A stretch of 64,000 nucleotides of DNA, taken from positions 21,605,329 to 21,669,328 of the forward strand of contig OX638369.1 of assembly GCA_951812925.1 (NCBI GenBank). Direction: 5' to 3'. A model generated the notes under the pieces. It searched no databases and was not told the DNA's origin. It worked only from the letters and a program-made list of their open reading frames with translations. The stretch is from Calliopum simillimum (Eukaryota > Arthropoda > Insecta > Diptera > Lauxaniidae). Shown here in pieces: positions 11,587 to 23,189 of this stretch (position 1 is its first letter; every line of letters begins with the position of its first letter). The translations under genes and the position numbers were made by a program.

Positions 11587-12809
11587 AGAAAATTTTTTAA
11601 TATATATTTTTTTCGTGAAAATTTTCTGTCGCATTCATGAGTCGAATTCAGAAATTATATGTAGTATTAAAAAGATTTTTATGCCCATGAAAAATTTCTA
11701 TGCAAAGTTGATAAAATTTCTGTGCTATGATGTCAAAACGTAATATCGTCCTTATACAATTGAAAAGTACTAGGTCAGTTTTTCGAGTTTTGAGATATTT
11801 GATGTTCAAAAAATTAAATTTTGTTTTTTTTGTATGGAAATCGTTGTTTTGCTTTTACTTTTATGATGAAAACAACCACTTTTTTAACAGACATATGGCT
11901 GAATGGGTCTTATCAAACAAAATACTATAACATTTTACACCAGAAATTCGCATTAACTCAAAACTAGAAAAAGCTGAGTTAGTGCTTTTTCACTTGTATT
12001 TTTTTTTTTAATAAAGCTCTCAGTGAGATCTACTTAGGACTTACCGAAACCAAATTACTCCATTTCGTAAACAACAGTATATGCATGACAGAATATGATA
12101 TTAATGATTTTTCCAGCAAATTTAAATTGGAATTTGGTTTCCTGAAAAATACATAAAACTGGATATATCATGTTTTGTGATGATAAATATAATAATTGTG
12201 TCATTTTTTTAACCAGAAGAAATAGTTACATCAATATAAAATAAAAGAATGTAGGTATTGTTCGAAAATACGATTTAGAAGGCGGAAATATTAATTTTGA
12301 AAAGGGCGAAAATTGGACTTATTGAATATTAAATAAAACAAACTATAACAGCTGAGCACTATCAAGTTTCCGAAGATAAGATCATGTGTAAAATATTCTT
12401 ATTGATTCAAGAGACTTCAAACCTAGAAGTATACATTTTGTGTTATAAAAAGGCAATGACGCTACAAAGTTTAAAGAACAAATCGCAAATATTGAAAATG
12501 ATTTTTGAATTCTTTCTTATCCGACGGAAAGACTTATGTAAAAAAGACGCCATACAAGGATAGCATACTCTAACCTAGACCTAACAAACGAATTGTAAAT
12601 GCACATCAGTGTAAGAGAGATAGAAAATTCAGAACAAAATATTTCGCCGCAGAAAAGCTATGCTTTGGGTGAGATATAGTTCAAATCATCAATACAGAGG
12701 AACATTTCTTGATACTTAAAGGTAAAAGATTTTAGAAACTACATAAATACGTATGGGGTATTGAGATTACACTGTAAAAAACCAATATAGTCTGTCTTTG
12801 CGCAACCAA
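11587..12809. other. AT-rich non-coding DNA
   Basis: No gene, repeat family or RNA recognised. Confidence 0.5.
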
Positions 12810-12974
12810 GTGATGAGAGATGATTTTATCTTCGAAATCGTGAGCAAGACCAAGACCAGGACCATGGCAGTCTTGGCCTTGGTCTTGCAAAAATATCAGC
12901 GTCTTGGTCTTGGTCTCGCAAAATTACCATGAACAAGAACAAGACTCAAGACCAAGACTAATTTTGCTCATCAC
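12810..12974. mobile_element. Small MITE with CAAGACCAAGAC/GTCTTGGTCTTG words
   Basis: The ends are GTGATGAG (12810-12817) and CTCATCAC (12967-12974). The interior carries GAGCAAGACCAAGACC near the left, and GTCTTGGCCTTGGTCTTG plus the complement again near the right, so much of its 165 bp can fold on itself. A related unit occurs at 32742-32820. No coding sequence. Confidence 0.6.
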
Positions 12975-13739
12975 TATTGATAACCGTACAACACAACACA
13001 GTTTTGATTGCCGGAAAATAATTGTAATAAAAGTTACTTTTGAAAAAAAATATTTCAAAAAAAGAAAAAGGGGTGCACCAAGCCCCAAAATGGCTTTGCA
13101 TAAGAAAAAAATATTTTTTTTCCAACTATTTTTGGCTGACTGACTACATTTCTGTGGTCGCGCGGAAAAACCAGGTAACTCCATTTTTTTGGAAAATGAA
13201 AAAACCATGAAAAATGGAATGTTTTTTCATTTACAATCATTCTGTCAGAGCGAAATTTGAATAATGCATATCATTTCCAAGTTATTAAGAAACAAAAAAT
13301 TGCGTAAATGATACATTTTGGGAAATAACAAGGTAACTCCATAAATTTTTCAATTTATCTAGAAAATTCAACAGAAATCCAAATACAATTTCCGATTTCG
13401 CTGAAATTTGGTACATGGTTTCGTTTCGTGCCTACCCAGTGTGCCAAACGGACTCGTTTCGGATCCGTAACGGGTTCATATTTTCGTTATTTTTATCCGT
13501 TACGGAATCCGTTGCGTATCAGTTACTGATCCGTTTGCGGGAAGGATTCCTAAAAAAAAAACGAATCGTTTTTTCTTCTTTTATGGATCCGTTTCGAACC
13601 TGTAACGTACATCAAAAACGAATTCAAAACGGATTCGCTTTTAATAATGGTAATGCTGCTTATAAAAAAAAAAGAAAAAAGGGTGAAGCGCTTATTTTTA
13701 ATTAAAAAAAACAAAATAACAAAAAAAAAAAAAAAATTA

Positions 13740-13823
13740 CTAGCCCGGCCGGGAGTCGAACTCAGGCTCCCGGGGTATTACTCTTTCATACACGAGACGT
13801 TAGACAACTAGGCTATTGACCGA
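13740..13823 (-). pseudogene. tRNA-like sequence inside the nested TIR element
   Basis: Read on the - strand it has an A-box-like TAGCCTAGTTG, a middle part GTCTAACGTCTCGTGTATGAAAGAG (given in two words: GTCTAACGTCTCG and TGTATGAAAGAG) and a B-box-like GAGTTCGACTCCC about 40 bp later, followed by GGCCGGGCTA. The spacing fits a Pol III type 2 promoter. Stem pairing is only partial, so it looks like a SINE head or a captured tRNA-like promoter, not a working tRNA. Confidence 0.55.
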
Positions 13824-14145
13824 TATGATGTTTACTTAACTGATGTAGACTTATTTGATGCTGAGATTTAAAGTTTGTACAATAAACAAATTTCTGTTGT
13901 TTTTTTATAAGTATTCTGTGTTGTTTTTCTTCCCTTCTTTTGATAAAAAATGTTATATACTCAAATTTGGAATCAAAAGCATTTTTTCAAACAGAGTTTG
14001 AAAAGTTTACAAAAAATCATACGCAATAAAATAAAAAGAAAAAAAAAAACAAATCAAAAATATTTTTTTTTATCATAAAAATTAAATAACGCAAATCCGT
14101 TTTGAGTTCGTATTTGAAGTATTTACGGAATCGAAACGGATTTGC

Positions 14146-14172
14146 CCAGGTTCGAATCCTACCAGAGGTGGA
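14146..14172 (+). promoter_or_regulatory. B-box-like word GGTTCGAATCC
   Basis: An exact tRNA-type B-box GGTTCGAATCC followed by TACCAGAGGTGG. I see no good A-box at the expected distance upstream. It faces the opposite way to the tRNA-like sequence at 13740-13823 within the same element. Confidence 0.4.
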
Positions 14173-15210
14173 TTTTTACCCTTTATTTTTCTTCCATTTT
14201 TTTCTTTTTATTATTTTTTAATTGCTAATAGGCGCATCAAAACGGTTTTTTTCTGTAAATAAACAGCATTAAGATATTTAAAAGCAAATCCGTTTTGAAT
14301 TCGTTTTGACATAAGTTTCGGATTCGAAACGGGCCCGCACTGCGGAATTTAATTTTTTTTTATTCGCTAATAAGCGCTTCAAAATGTTTTTTTTTTTTTA
14401 TCTAAACAAAGCGTTTTGAATTCGTTTTTGATGTACGTTACGGGTTCGAAATGGATCCGTTACCGCGGATTACGTTTTTTATACCTTTATGAACTCGTAA
14501 TGGATTCGAAACGGATCCTCATCCGTTTTTGTGCACATTGGGTAGTCTTTGAGAAATGGGAAAAAAAAATTTTGCGATTTTTTTTATGTCTTGTGGAGTG
14601 CAAAAAATGGAAAAAACCGTAAAATGTGACGAACTCTCCTCAAATAATTGTCAATAACTTGGCCATTTCTTAACCGATTTTCATGTTTAGACCTGTTTTG
14701 GAAATGTATTGAATCAGGCTATAAGTACTTTTAAGTACTAAACTACAAAAAACGTGCCCAGGTACACCTTTTTTACATTTCAAAATATATTTTTTGGAAA
14801 GACAAAAAAATAATCTTTCATATGAAAAAGAGAGAAGTTAGTATGTCTCAGGGTTAGAAGCTATAATTTTTTGAAAATTTTAAAAAATGGTCCGACCACA
14901 AAATGGCCTATTACTGAAACATTTCTTAACACATTTTCATGTTTGGACCATTTTTAGAGAGGTATTGAATTACGCTATGTGCCCAAAATAATTTTTGTAT
15001 TAGGAAAAAAGTACTAAATCAACTACTATTTTAGTACTAAGCGACAAAAATCGCTGTAGTAGCTTTTTTTCGACCTTCCAAAATATTTTTCTGTAATAGA
15101 AGACACATGAATTTAAAATTAAGATGGTATCTTTAATGGTACAGGAGAAGTGATTTTAGTACATGCAATATTTCGTGTTATGTAAGTTTTTTTTTGTAAT
15201 TTACATCATT

Positions 15211-15573
15211 TTAAATTTCTCGAAGGATTTTGAAAATAAAATATGCCGTGCTAATACGGTCACGGCCTAAGGGAACAAAACTATGAAATTTCTGGGTCCC
15301 TGGCATGGCTTTTACATATTGAAAAGCGTTGGAGAGTTGCGATGCAGTTGCTTCATATTCACCAGTTGCACAATAACGATAAATAATGTCGAACTTTTCA
15401 CTATTTGCCCATTCAAAAAGTGCCTTAGCATCAGTTATTTGGCCTCGGTAAGGTTTTTGCAAACTTGCTCTTGAAGCATTTCGATTTTTATTTCCATGAT
15501 ATGAATGTGCAATTTCGAAAAGATAACATCTCCAAAACGAGACAAAAGTAATGTCACATAAATTATGTGCCAC
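15211..15573 (-). pseudogene. Unrecognised reading frame in the 13.15-16.29 kb element
   Basis: A 120-codon open frame on the - strand, closed upstream by a stop near 15583; the first possible start is GTG at 15573, so no ATG start is evident. The composition is protein-like, unlike the surrounding AT-rich frames. Landmarks are DITFVSFWRCYLFEIAHSYH near the N-end, a middle EWANSEKFDIIYRYC, and a C-end FHSFVPLGRDRISTAYF then FKILREI and stop. I recognise no family. The foldback loop at 20314-20370 has the same C-terminal coding pattern (STAYFIFKIFRGI and stop) in a region otherwise full of stops, which suggests both are decayed copies of one transposon-encoded protein. A piece of the N-terminal part is repeated in inverted orientation at 15677-15781. 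Confidence 0.35.
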
Positions 15574-15676
15574 AATGATCGGTTATTTGATCGATACCCT
15601 TTTTTTCAGCTTAAGTCCACATCATCAAGTAAATTTTTCGTGAAAACAGAGATAAATTTTATTCATTCCTAACAAA

Positions 15677-15781
15677 ATGTCAGCCAATCAATATTATGAC
15701 ATTACTTTTGCCTCGTTTAGGAGATGTGACCTTTTCGAAATTACATATTCATATCATGGAAATAAAAAATTTCATGTTTGA
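15677..15781 (+). pseudogene. Inverted copy of the N-terminal part of the 15.2-15.57 kb frame
   Basis: A short frame of 34 codons starting at an ATG (15677) and ending TGA (15779-15781). Its residues 8-29 read YDITFASFRRCDLFEITYSY, matching the opposite-strand frame at 15480-15560 (DITFVSFWRCYLFEIAHSYH), so the two DNA segments form an inverted repeat of about 83 bp separated by about 130 bp. The upstream 15620-15715 also resembles 40295-40400 in the element at 39693-40585. Probably a duplicated fragment, not a gene. Confidence 0.4.
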
Positions 15782-16287
15782 TTAATTTCAAATGGCTACT
15801 TTGATGAAATACAACTACATTTTCTTCTGTCGCAACCTTGCCGATTTCCTCACAATTAAGCTTTCATCATTCGATCGATGATTAACAATGGGGAGCAGAG
15901 CGCATCAATAGTGCTTCCGAAGCGCTCTAATGCAGCAGTGAAGCGCATTTCTGTCGTATCCAATAGCGCAGAAATTAACATAGGCAGGTTATTGGCTCGA
16001 AGCGCTTCGTTGGGTTGTAATATTCTCTTTTTGGAAAACCAGGTAAATCCATTTTTGCGGAAAAACCAGGTAACTGACCGTGTTAAGCTGTATTTTTGCC
16101 TAAAATTGAGTAAAATGTCTTAAAAAATCTTCATTCTCATTCAAAATAGAGTTTCCCTACGTTATTTTACGCCAGAAAATGAATAAAAATGAAAAAACAT
16201 GCTAAATTCATCAAAATAGTTAAACGCGTTTTTCTCCCGTTTTTAAAAAATTGAGTTACCTGATTTTTCCGCGCGGCCACAGATTAA

Positions 16288-18060
16288 CTAACATCACTTA
16301 TACACAAAGTGAAAAGCAGAGCGACCAAAATATTGCCTTTCGGTACTCCAGACAATGTCACAAAGTAATAAAAATAAACATTATACCTATTGTTTTTCAA
16401 CCATGCACACTATGTATATTAAGAAGATATGAACAAATCCACTTCAAAGAGGCAGAATTGTAGCCCATTTTAGCAAGCTTAGCAATTATAGTTCTTTGAC
16501 AAACCTTAGCAAAGGCTTTAGCAAAACCATTATAAACAGCATCAAGTCACAGTAGACTGACCTGTATGAAACCATACTTTTCAAGGCATAACTAAAGCAT
16601 CAAATGAAAAATTTAACAGAAATGCAATTTCAGAAAAAGCTAAAACAATTAAATTTAATAAATATGTGCCACCCTAATGAGCGTTTATTTGCATGTATAT
16701 AGTTCTTTTTTCATTTGTTCAAGTGTTAAAAGCTTAACGAAAATAATGTTATTGGGAAAAAAATCACACATTCATTTTGGAAATTTTTTAAAATGCGAAA
16801 AATCGAAAAACGTAAAAGTTGTTTTTGTTGTTGTACTTTTTGTTGATATGAAATTGATGATGTTCGTGCTAAATTTGTTTACTTAACAAAAAGCAAATTT
16901 TTTTTTGACTTAATATATGTTTTTTTTTTGTTTTTATAGATTTTACACATTCTGTTAGTTCTACTGTAAAAGTTATCGAAAGGATTTGTTTTAGTGTTAT
17001 CAATAAAAATGGTTTTTTGTTTGTAATGCTTTCTAGGTTAATATGTTAATAAATCATATAAATATTTATATATTTATTAAAATATTGAATTATAAATTAG
17101 AGCAATAAAATATTTATGTATATTTTTTTAAATTGAAAAATAATATTAAATGAGCAACTAAATAAATATTGCATAAAATAGTCAACGAAAAACGTTATTG
17201 CAGGTAATTTGTTTTTAGACATTCGTATACATATAATATAGGAATAAATAACTCACAAAAACATAAGTGATAAATTTTCAAAATTGAATAAATAAATTTA
17301 TTTTGATTAAATATCTCTATAGGTTTTTTTTAATTTTTTTTGTTTTTGCAGATTAAAAAAAATTGCAATAAATTTTAGAATGGCACATAGTCCGTACAAA
17401 AACGGGTTAAAAGTATAGAGTTTTATTATGTTACCCAACGATTTATTGTTGGAGCGTGAAGAAAATAATAATAAATGAATACGCTAATAGGTAGAACTGC
17501 CAAATTTTTGGTCACAGATAATCCAATATTTATGTTCTTTTTCTATACGACAATATTACCACTTGATTTTGAATATTTTTATAGACCAATTCTGCAAAAA
17601 TTGGCGCTCTGGTAATACATTTTTTTATTTGGCATATTCGGCGTGTCCGACTCATCAAAATTTTTATCCGACACCATTTTATATACTTTTAACATATTAA
17701 AAACTTTTGATTCGAATGGAAACTAAAATTGTATTCATAATTTTTTTTCTAATCTGAAATCCATGACTTTGTTATAGCTTGAACGGTAAACACCTCACAA
17801 CCATACTTACCCACTCTCAAAATTTTGTCCGACTCGACCTGAACATTAAATACGCGAAGTCTCAGCAGTGAGATTATGAATTTTTTTTTTACGTGGGCCC
17901 ACGGACTATTTCATTGTCAGCTGTTAACGTGAATTAAATGTTACGCACACGCCACACAGTGGTCTAGAGTGCTATTCTAGCTGGTCATAACTATTTCCTG
18001 GTTATTTTTTATAAAAAAAAAATGTTAACTTTTATGTTTTGAAGGTTACTGATTCTAAAT
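16288..18060. other. Very AT-rich non-coding DNA
   Basis: No gene recognised. It holds A/T homopolymer runs and repeated AAATATTTATATATTTATTAAA-like stretches near 17040-17170 (that string is illustrative of composition). The phrase at 17580-17700 has no recognisable motif. Confidence 0.5.
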
Positions 18061-18298
18061 TTGAAAACGATATTTTAAAAATCAAAATGGCGGATCCAAA
18101 ATGGCGAACAATTTTCTTAAAAATTTATTATATCACAACAAAATATTGGCTAAGGGGGTTCTTAAGGTGGCTAATTTTGAATTCAGTATCATTTTTTTTT
18201 TTTTAATCAAAATAGCGCGTCCAAAATGGCGGACAATTTTCTAAAAAATTGATTATATCACAACAAAATTGTGGTTAAAGGGGTTTTTAACACTCAAA
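18060..18298. repeat. 125-bp tandem repeat, left block
   Basis: About two copies of a unit near 125 bp with landmarks AAAATGGCGGATCCAAAATGG, split here as AAAATGGCGG and ATCCAAAATGG, then ACAATTTTCT, ATATCACAACAAAAT, and TTGTGGCTAAGGGG. The same unit continues at 21478-21655, on the far side of the foldback element, so the array was split by that insertion. Confidence 0.75.
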
Positions 18299-18507
18299 TC
18301 CACATCATGGGTAAAATTTACCCATGCGAAGTTTGTTTTCGTAATAATTCGCTAAAAAACGTACAAAAAAGCGAAGTAAGCGCATGTAAATTACCTCACT
18401 ATATTCTCCTTTTGTTGTGGGTTTTGTCGCAAGCGGTCGTCGTCGGTTGTTGGAGGTATAGCGTTTTAATTTTTTTTTCGGGTAAATTTTACCCATGTTG
18501 TGGACTT
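18299..18507. repeat. MITE-like terminal module of the foldback
   Basis: The left TCCACATCATGGGTAAA and the right TTTACCCATGTTGTGGA are inverted over about 27 bp and enclose about 155 bp. Each end contains the palindrome GGGTAAAATTTACCC. Confidence 0.65.
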
Positions 18508-19011
18508 ATGTAAGTTTTTTTTTTTTTCGTTTTGATTGAAAATAATGAAAAATGGCACGAAAAAGAGTAAAATATGACGACCAAATAACTAAAATTTTGA
18601 AATAAATTTAACTCTCATTGTTTTAACCAAAGTTAAAAAGCAGATACCAAATCACACAGCTTCGAAAAAGTTTGAAGGAGCTTATAATGAAAATTTTTCG
18701 TACTTTTAGTCCACTCTGAAAACAACCAATGTTGTACTAGAAAAACCTGTCAGATGTTTCTAATGTCCGGCAAAAAAAGACCGAAAAACTAAAAACCTTT
18801 GAATATAGTGTAAAAATCCTTTTTGCTCTGAGCATAGGGCTATGATTTTCAGTACATGCACATTAGTGTGTATCGAAAAACGAACACCCAATTCCACACT
18901 CAAATTATGAAAGAAGAGAGATAAAAAATTCAGGGAATATAAATTTTTTTACTTTAAAATAAATTCCTAGCTGGCCAAATGGCCATTGTTTATAAAAACC
19001 GAGTGATTTTG

Positions 19012-19510
19012 TACTGGAGCCTATGTTACGGTAAATTTTTTTCCCAAAAACACCATAGATATCGATTCGTGGTCTAAAATAACTTATGTGTGCAAATTTT
19101 CAGAGAGATTGTAAGACGTGCAGGAGCGTCAGCAGAGGAATAAGAAACGATTATCTTCAATGAAACGAATACTTTTTGTACTGGAGCCTATCTAACGGCA
19201 GATTTTTTCCCAAAAAACACTACAGATCTCAGTTCGTAGTCGAAAACAACTTATGTATGCAATTTTTCAGAGAGATTGTATGACGTGCAGGAGTGTCAGC
19301 AAAGAAAAAAAAGCACTTATTTTCAATCAAATGTTTAATTTTTGTACTAGAGTCCATCTAACGATTCATTTTTTCAAAAAAAACTTGTGGTACTTGATTC
19401 GTCATAAAAAATAAACTATGCACCCAAATTTTAAGATTGGTGGAACGACGTGTGGGAGTGTCAGCCAAGGATTAAAAAATGGTATACAGCCATTTCATGC
19501 CTATCGTAAC
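19012..19510. repeat. 166-bp tandem repeat in left foldback arm
   Basis: Three copies begin at 19012, 19179 and 19345 with TACTGGAGCC or TACTAGAGTCC and each contains ACTTATGTNTGCAA or its variant, then AGAGAGATTGTANGACGTG and a GGAG(C/T)GTCAGC word. The same units occur in reverse order and orientation at about 20400-20940. Confidence 0.8.
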
Positions 19511-21463
19511 AAGATCTGCCACACCCCTTCCGACATCGCTGAAATTTGGTACATGGTTTCGTTTCATGCTTAAACTTTGAAAAATGGCAAAAAAAAAAAA
19601 AAATTTTGCGATTCTTTTTGTGGCTTGTGGAGGGGTGCAAAAAGTCGAAAAATAGGTAAAATGTAACAAACTCTCCTCAAATAATTACCAATAACTTGGC
19701 CATTTCTTAACCAATTTTCATGTTTAGACCTGTTTTGGAAAGGCATTGAATCAGGCTATAAGCTGAAAATAAAATTTTTTGTAGTTAATAAAAAGTACTA
19801 CATTTATTACTATTTTAGTACTAAACTACAAAAAACGTGCTTGTGTACACTTTTGTTACCTTACAAAATATTTTTTTTGGAAAGAAAAAAAAAATAATCT
19901 TTCAGTCAAAAAAGAGAGAAAATTGGTATGTCTCGAGGCTTAGAAGTTATGATTTTTGAAAATTTAAAAAAAGGTCCGATCAGAAAATGGCCCATAGCTG
20001 GAACATTTCTTATCTCATTTTTATGTTTGGATCATTTTTAGAAAGGGATTGAATCATTCTATGCGCACAAGTAAAAGTGTTTTGTATTTGGTAAAAATTA
20101 CTAAATTTACTACTATTTTAGTACTAAACTACTAAAAAAGCTATAGTACCTATTTTCGACCTTCCAAAATAATTTTTTAGAAAAGAAGACAAAATTACCT
20201 TTCAAATGAATCTAAAATTTGGATGGTACCATTAATGGTATAGGAGTAATGATTTTTTGAACATTTCAGTACATGCAACATTTCGTATAATGTAGGTTTT
20301 TTTGTAATTTACATCATTTTAAATTCCTCGAAAGATTTTGAAAATGAAATACGCCGTGCTGCAATACGATTACCATGCACCAAATTTCAGCGAAATCGGA
20401 AGGAGTGTGGCAGATCTTGTTACGATAGGCAAGAAATCGCTGTATACCATTTTTTAATCCTTCGCTGACACTCCCACACGTCGTTCCACCAATCTTAAAA
20501 TTTGGGTGCATAGTTTATTTTTTATGACGAATCAAGTACCACAAGTTTTTTTTGAAAAAATGAATCGTTAGATGGACTCTAGTACAAAAATAAAACATTT
20601 GATTGAAAATAAGTGCTTTTTTTTCTTTGCTGACACTCCTGCACGTCATACAATCTCTCTGAAAAATTGCATACATAAGTTGTTTTCGACTACGAACTGA
20701 GATCTGTAGTGTTTTTTGGAAAAAAATCTGCCGTTAGATAGGCTCCAGTACAAAAAGTATTTGTTTCATTGAAGATAATCGTTTCTTATTCCTCTGCTGA
20801 CGCTCCTGCACGTCTTACAATCTCTCTGAAAATTTGCACACATAAGTTATTTTAGACCACAAATCGATATCTATGGTGTTTTTTGGAAAAAAATTTACCG
20901 TTAGATAGGCTCCAGTGCAAAATCACTCGGTTTTTATAAACAATGGCCATTTGGCCAGCTAGGAATTTATTTTAAAGTCAAAAAATTTATATTTCATGAG
21001 TTGTTTATCTTTCTTCTTTCATAATTTGAGTGTGGAATTGGGTTTTAAAACTCGCCCATATATTTCAATACACACTAATGCACATCCTTATTTGTTTTAT
21101 TTTTTTGGTACTTTTTTATGAGCTTGTATAAAAAATTTTGAAATGTTATTTAAATGAATTGATAATAATATAAAAATACTTTATTTTATTTATATAAAAA
21201 ATGTAATTTGTTACAAAAACATTATATTTTTTTTTTTTTTTGTGTTTCAAAAAATTGCCAATGAATTAATGTAAAAATTATTTATTTTCAAAGTTTTCTT
21301 AAAATATATATAAAAAACACCAGATATGACTTATTTTCCTTTCAATTCACCTTGATATTAGATTGTTAAGGTAGAAATAACTAAGTTTCGTTAAAAATTT
21401 GGGATATTGACCAAAACAGAATGTTTTTAAGTTATGGGTAAAATTTACCCATGATGTGGACTT

Positions 21464-21660
21464 GTGTTGCTAAAAATATGTTGGGGAGATGAGGGTTAAG
21501 GTCGCTGATTTCGAATTAGGTATCATCTTTTTTGTAAATAAAATGGCGGACAGTTTTCACGGCAAAATTGTGGCTAAGGGGAATTTTGAAGTCGCTGATT
21601 TTGAAATCGGTATCATCTTTTTGTAAACAAAATGGCGGATCCAAAATGGAGGCACACAAA
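21464..21660. repeat. 125-bp tandem repeat, right block
   Basis: Continuation of the array at 18060-18298: two units with AAAATGGCGG, ATTGTGGCTAAGGGG, GTCGCTGATTT and GGTATCATCTTTTT. Confidence 0.75.
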
Positions 21661-23189
21661 TAATATGATAGTACATATACTAATCACGGCGTGCTTGAAC
21701 CAAGTTTAAATAAAAGTTTCTTGCATATGAGTTTTTTGACTGAATTATGTTACGTAATAACTTCACGAATCAAATGATCTCAAAATTAAAAAAACCGAAT
21801 GGGCCCTTTTTGAAATAAGGAGCCTTAAGCAATACTATAAAAAGTTAATACAACACAAAATTAAAAATATTTGTAACAGTTTGCAAACCATTTTTCTAAA
21901 CTAATTTGAGGTCGCTGAACACGAAAAACGCATTTATTTTTTTTTCCATGGGGTCGTTCCCAAGTTATTCGATAATTTATAATTTCGAGGTTATAGCTTC
22001 ATATACATCAATATATTTCTATGACGCCAAGTCCGATCAATTTTATTTTTCCACGCTTACAAAGAGTGATTAACGACGCTTCTAACAAGTATACCAATAA
22101 TTATGCTCCAAACAAAATTGACTGAGTTAAAGCAGGAAAAAGCTTGATATTTCAAAAATTTTTTAAATTTTTCACATCAACTTCAAATGAAACACTTTGT
22201 TTTTGGCACATATTTTTTTTTAAATAATTATTTTTAGAAATGTGATTTAATGGCGCATATAATTTGAAACATTTTAAGCCTATGTTGAGCAAAATCGAAT
22301 GAAATTTCCAAAAGATATAAAGGCTTTAGTGCAATAAGGAAGATGTGAGAATTTTCGAAATGTTCGGCCTGAGTCAACAGATCCAATTTTTCAGCCTCCA
22401 AATAGGACACCCTACACTTATTGAACACTTTAAAGATGATTTAAGTAATTTCTAATCATTCTCTGTAGAAGAACGTTGCGGATTGTATCAAAAATATTAA
22501 TTTTTGAAAGAAATCGAAATTTCTCTATTGCACTAAAACCTTAATATCTTTTGGAAATTTCATTCGATTTTGCTCAACATAGGCTTAAAATGTTTCAAAT
22601 TATATGCGCCATTAAATCACATTTCTAAAAATAATTATTTAAAAAAAAATATGTGCCAAAAACAAAGTGTTTCATTTGAAGTTGATGTGAAAAATTTAAA
22701 AAATTTTTGAAATATCAAGCTTTTTCCTGCTTTAACTCAGTCAATTTTGTTTGGAGCATAATTATTGGTATACTTGTTAGAAGCGTCGTTAATCACTCTT
22801 TGTAAGCGTGGAAAAATAAAATTGATCGGACTTGGCGTCATAGAAATATATTGATGTATATGAAGCTATAACCTCGAAATTATAAATTATCGAATAACTT
22901 GGGAACGACCCCAAGGAAAAAAAAATAAATGCGTTTTTCGTGTTCAGCGACCTCAAATTAGTTTAGAAAAAATGGTTTGCAAAATGTTACAAATATTTTT
23001 AGTTTTGTGTTGTATTAACTTTTTATAGTTATTGCTTAAGGCTCCTTATTTCAAAAAGGGCCCATTCGATTTTTTTAATTTTGGAATCATTTGATTCGTG
23101 AAGTTATTACGTAACATAATTCAGTCAAAAAACTCATATGCAAGAAACTTTTATTTAAACTTGGCTCAAGCACGCCGTGTAATATGATA
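21661..23189. mobile_element. 1.5-kb near-perfect palindrome with 10-bp target duplication
   Basis: Direct repeats TAATATGATA at 21661-21670 and 23180-23189 flank the unit. The inverted arms start CACGGCGTGCTTG (21685) and end with its complement (23179). They run about 652 bp each with a loop at about 22337-22527. Between the left direct repeat and the arm are 14 extra bases (GTACATATACTAAT) absent from the right side. Arms are almost identical by eye, with scattered single changes. A duplication of 9-10 bp with very long TIRs is typical of Mutator-like or foldback elements. No protein coding recognised. Confidence 0.8.

Larger units (their letters stand above)
13432..14546. mobile_element. 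Nested 1.1-kb TIR element with AACGGATTCG-type repeats
   Basis: The ends are CTACCCAGTGTGCCAAACGG and, read inward from the right, CTACCCAATGTGCACAAAAACGG. The arms carry many copies of the word family AAATCCGTTTNGAATTCG, TTTCGGATTCGAAACGG and TACGTTACGGGTTCGAA, direct on the right (14093, 14286, 14410) and inverted on the left (13582-13645). It lies inside sequence that is continuous in the related copy at 19538-19600, so that copy shows the unoccupied site. The centre holds a tRNA-like sequence on the - strand and a B-box-like word on the + strand. No coding capacity recognised. Confidence 0.7.
13151..16287. mobile_element. Large TIR element, 3.1 kb, with nested insertion
   Basis: The outer ends are inverted: TCTGTGGTCGCGCGGAAAAA at the left and, read inward, TCTGTGGCCGCGCGGAAAAA at the right, each followed by CCAGGTAACTC or TCAGGTAACTC. 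The phrase GGAAAAACCAGGTAACT recurs internally at about 16060-16077. The segments 13385-13431 and 14547-15265 match the loop of the foldback at 18299-21463 (19538-19575 and then 19576-20360). The nested element at 13432-14546 interrupts this match. An unrecognised reading frame lies at 15211-15573. No exact target duplication was found, only the similar flanks CTACATT and CTAACATC. Confidence 0.7.
18299..21463. mobile_element. Foldback (FB-like) element with tandem-repeat arms
   Basis: The ends are inverted: TCCACATCATGGGTAAAAT at 18299 and its complement ending at 21463. A third copy of the end, inverted, sits at 18480-18507, so the first 210 bp alone look like a small MITE. The main inverted arms run about 18857-19557 and 20373-21084, near 700 bp each, with a loop of about 815 bp. 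Each arm is made of three copies of a unit near 166 bp (starts at 19012, 19179 and 19345: TACTGGAGCC, then GTCAGC-type words). This is the structure of Drosophila FB elements. The loop is homologous to 14547-15265 and may derive from the coding end of an autonomous element. Confidence 0.75.
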
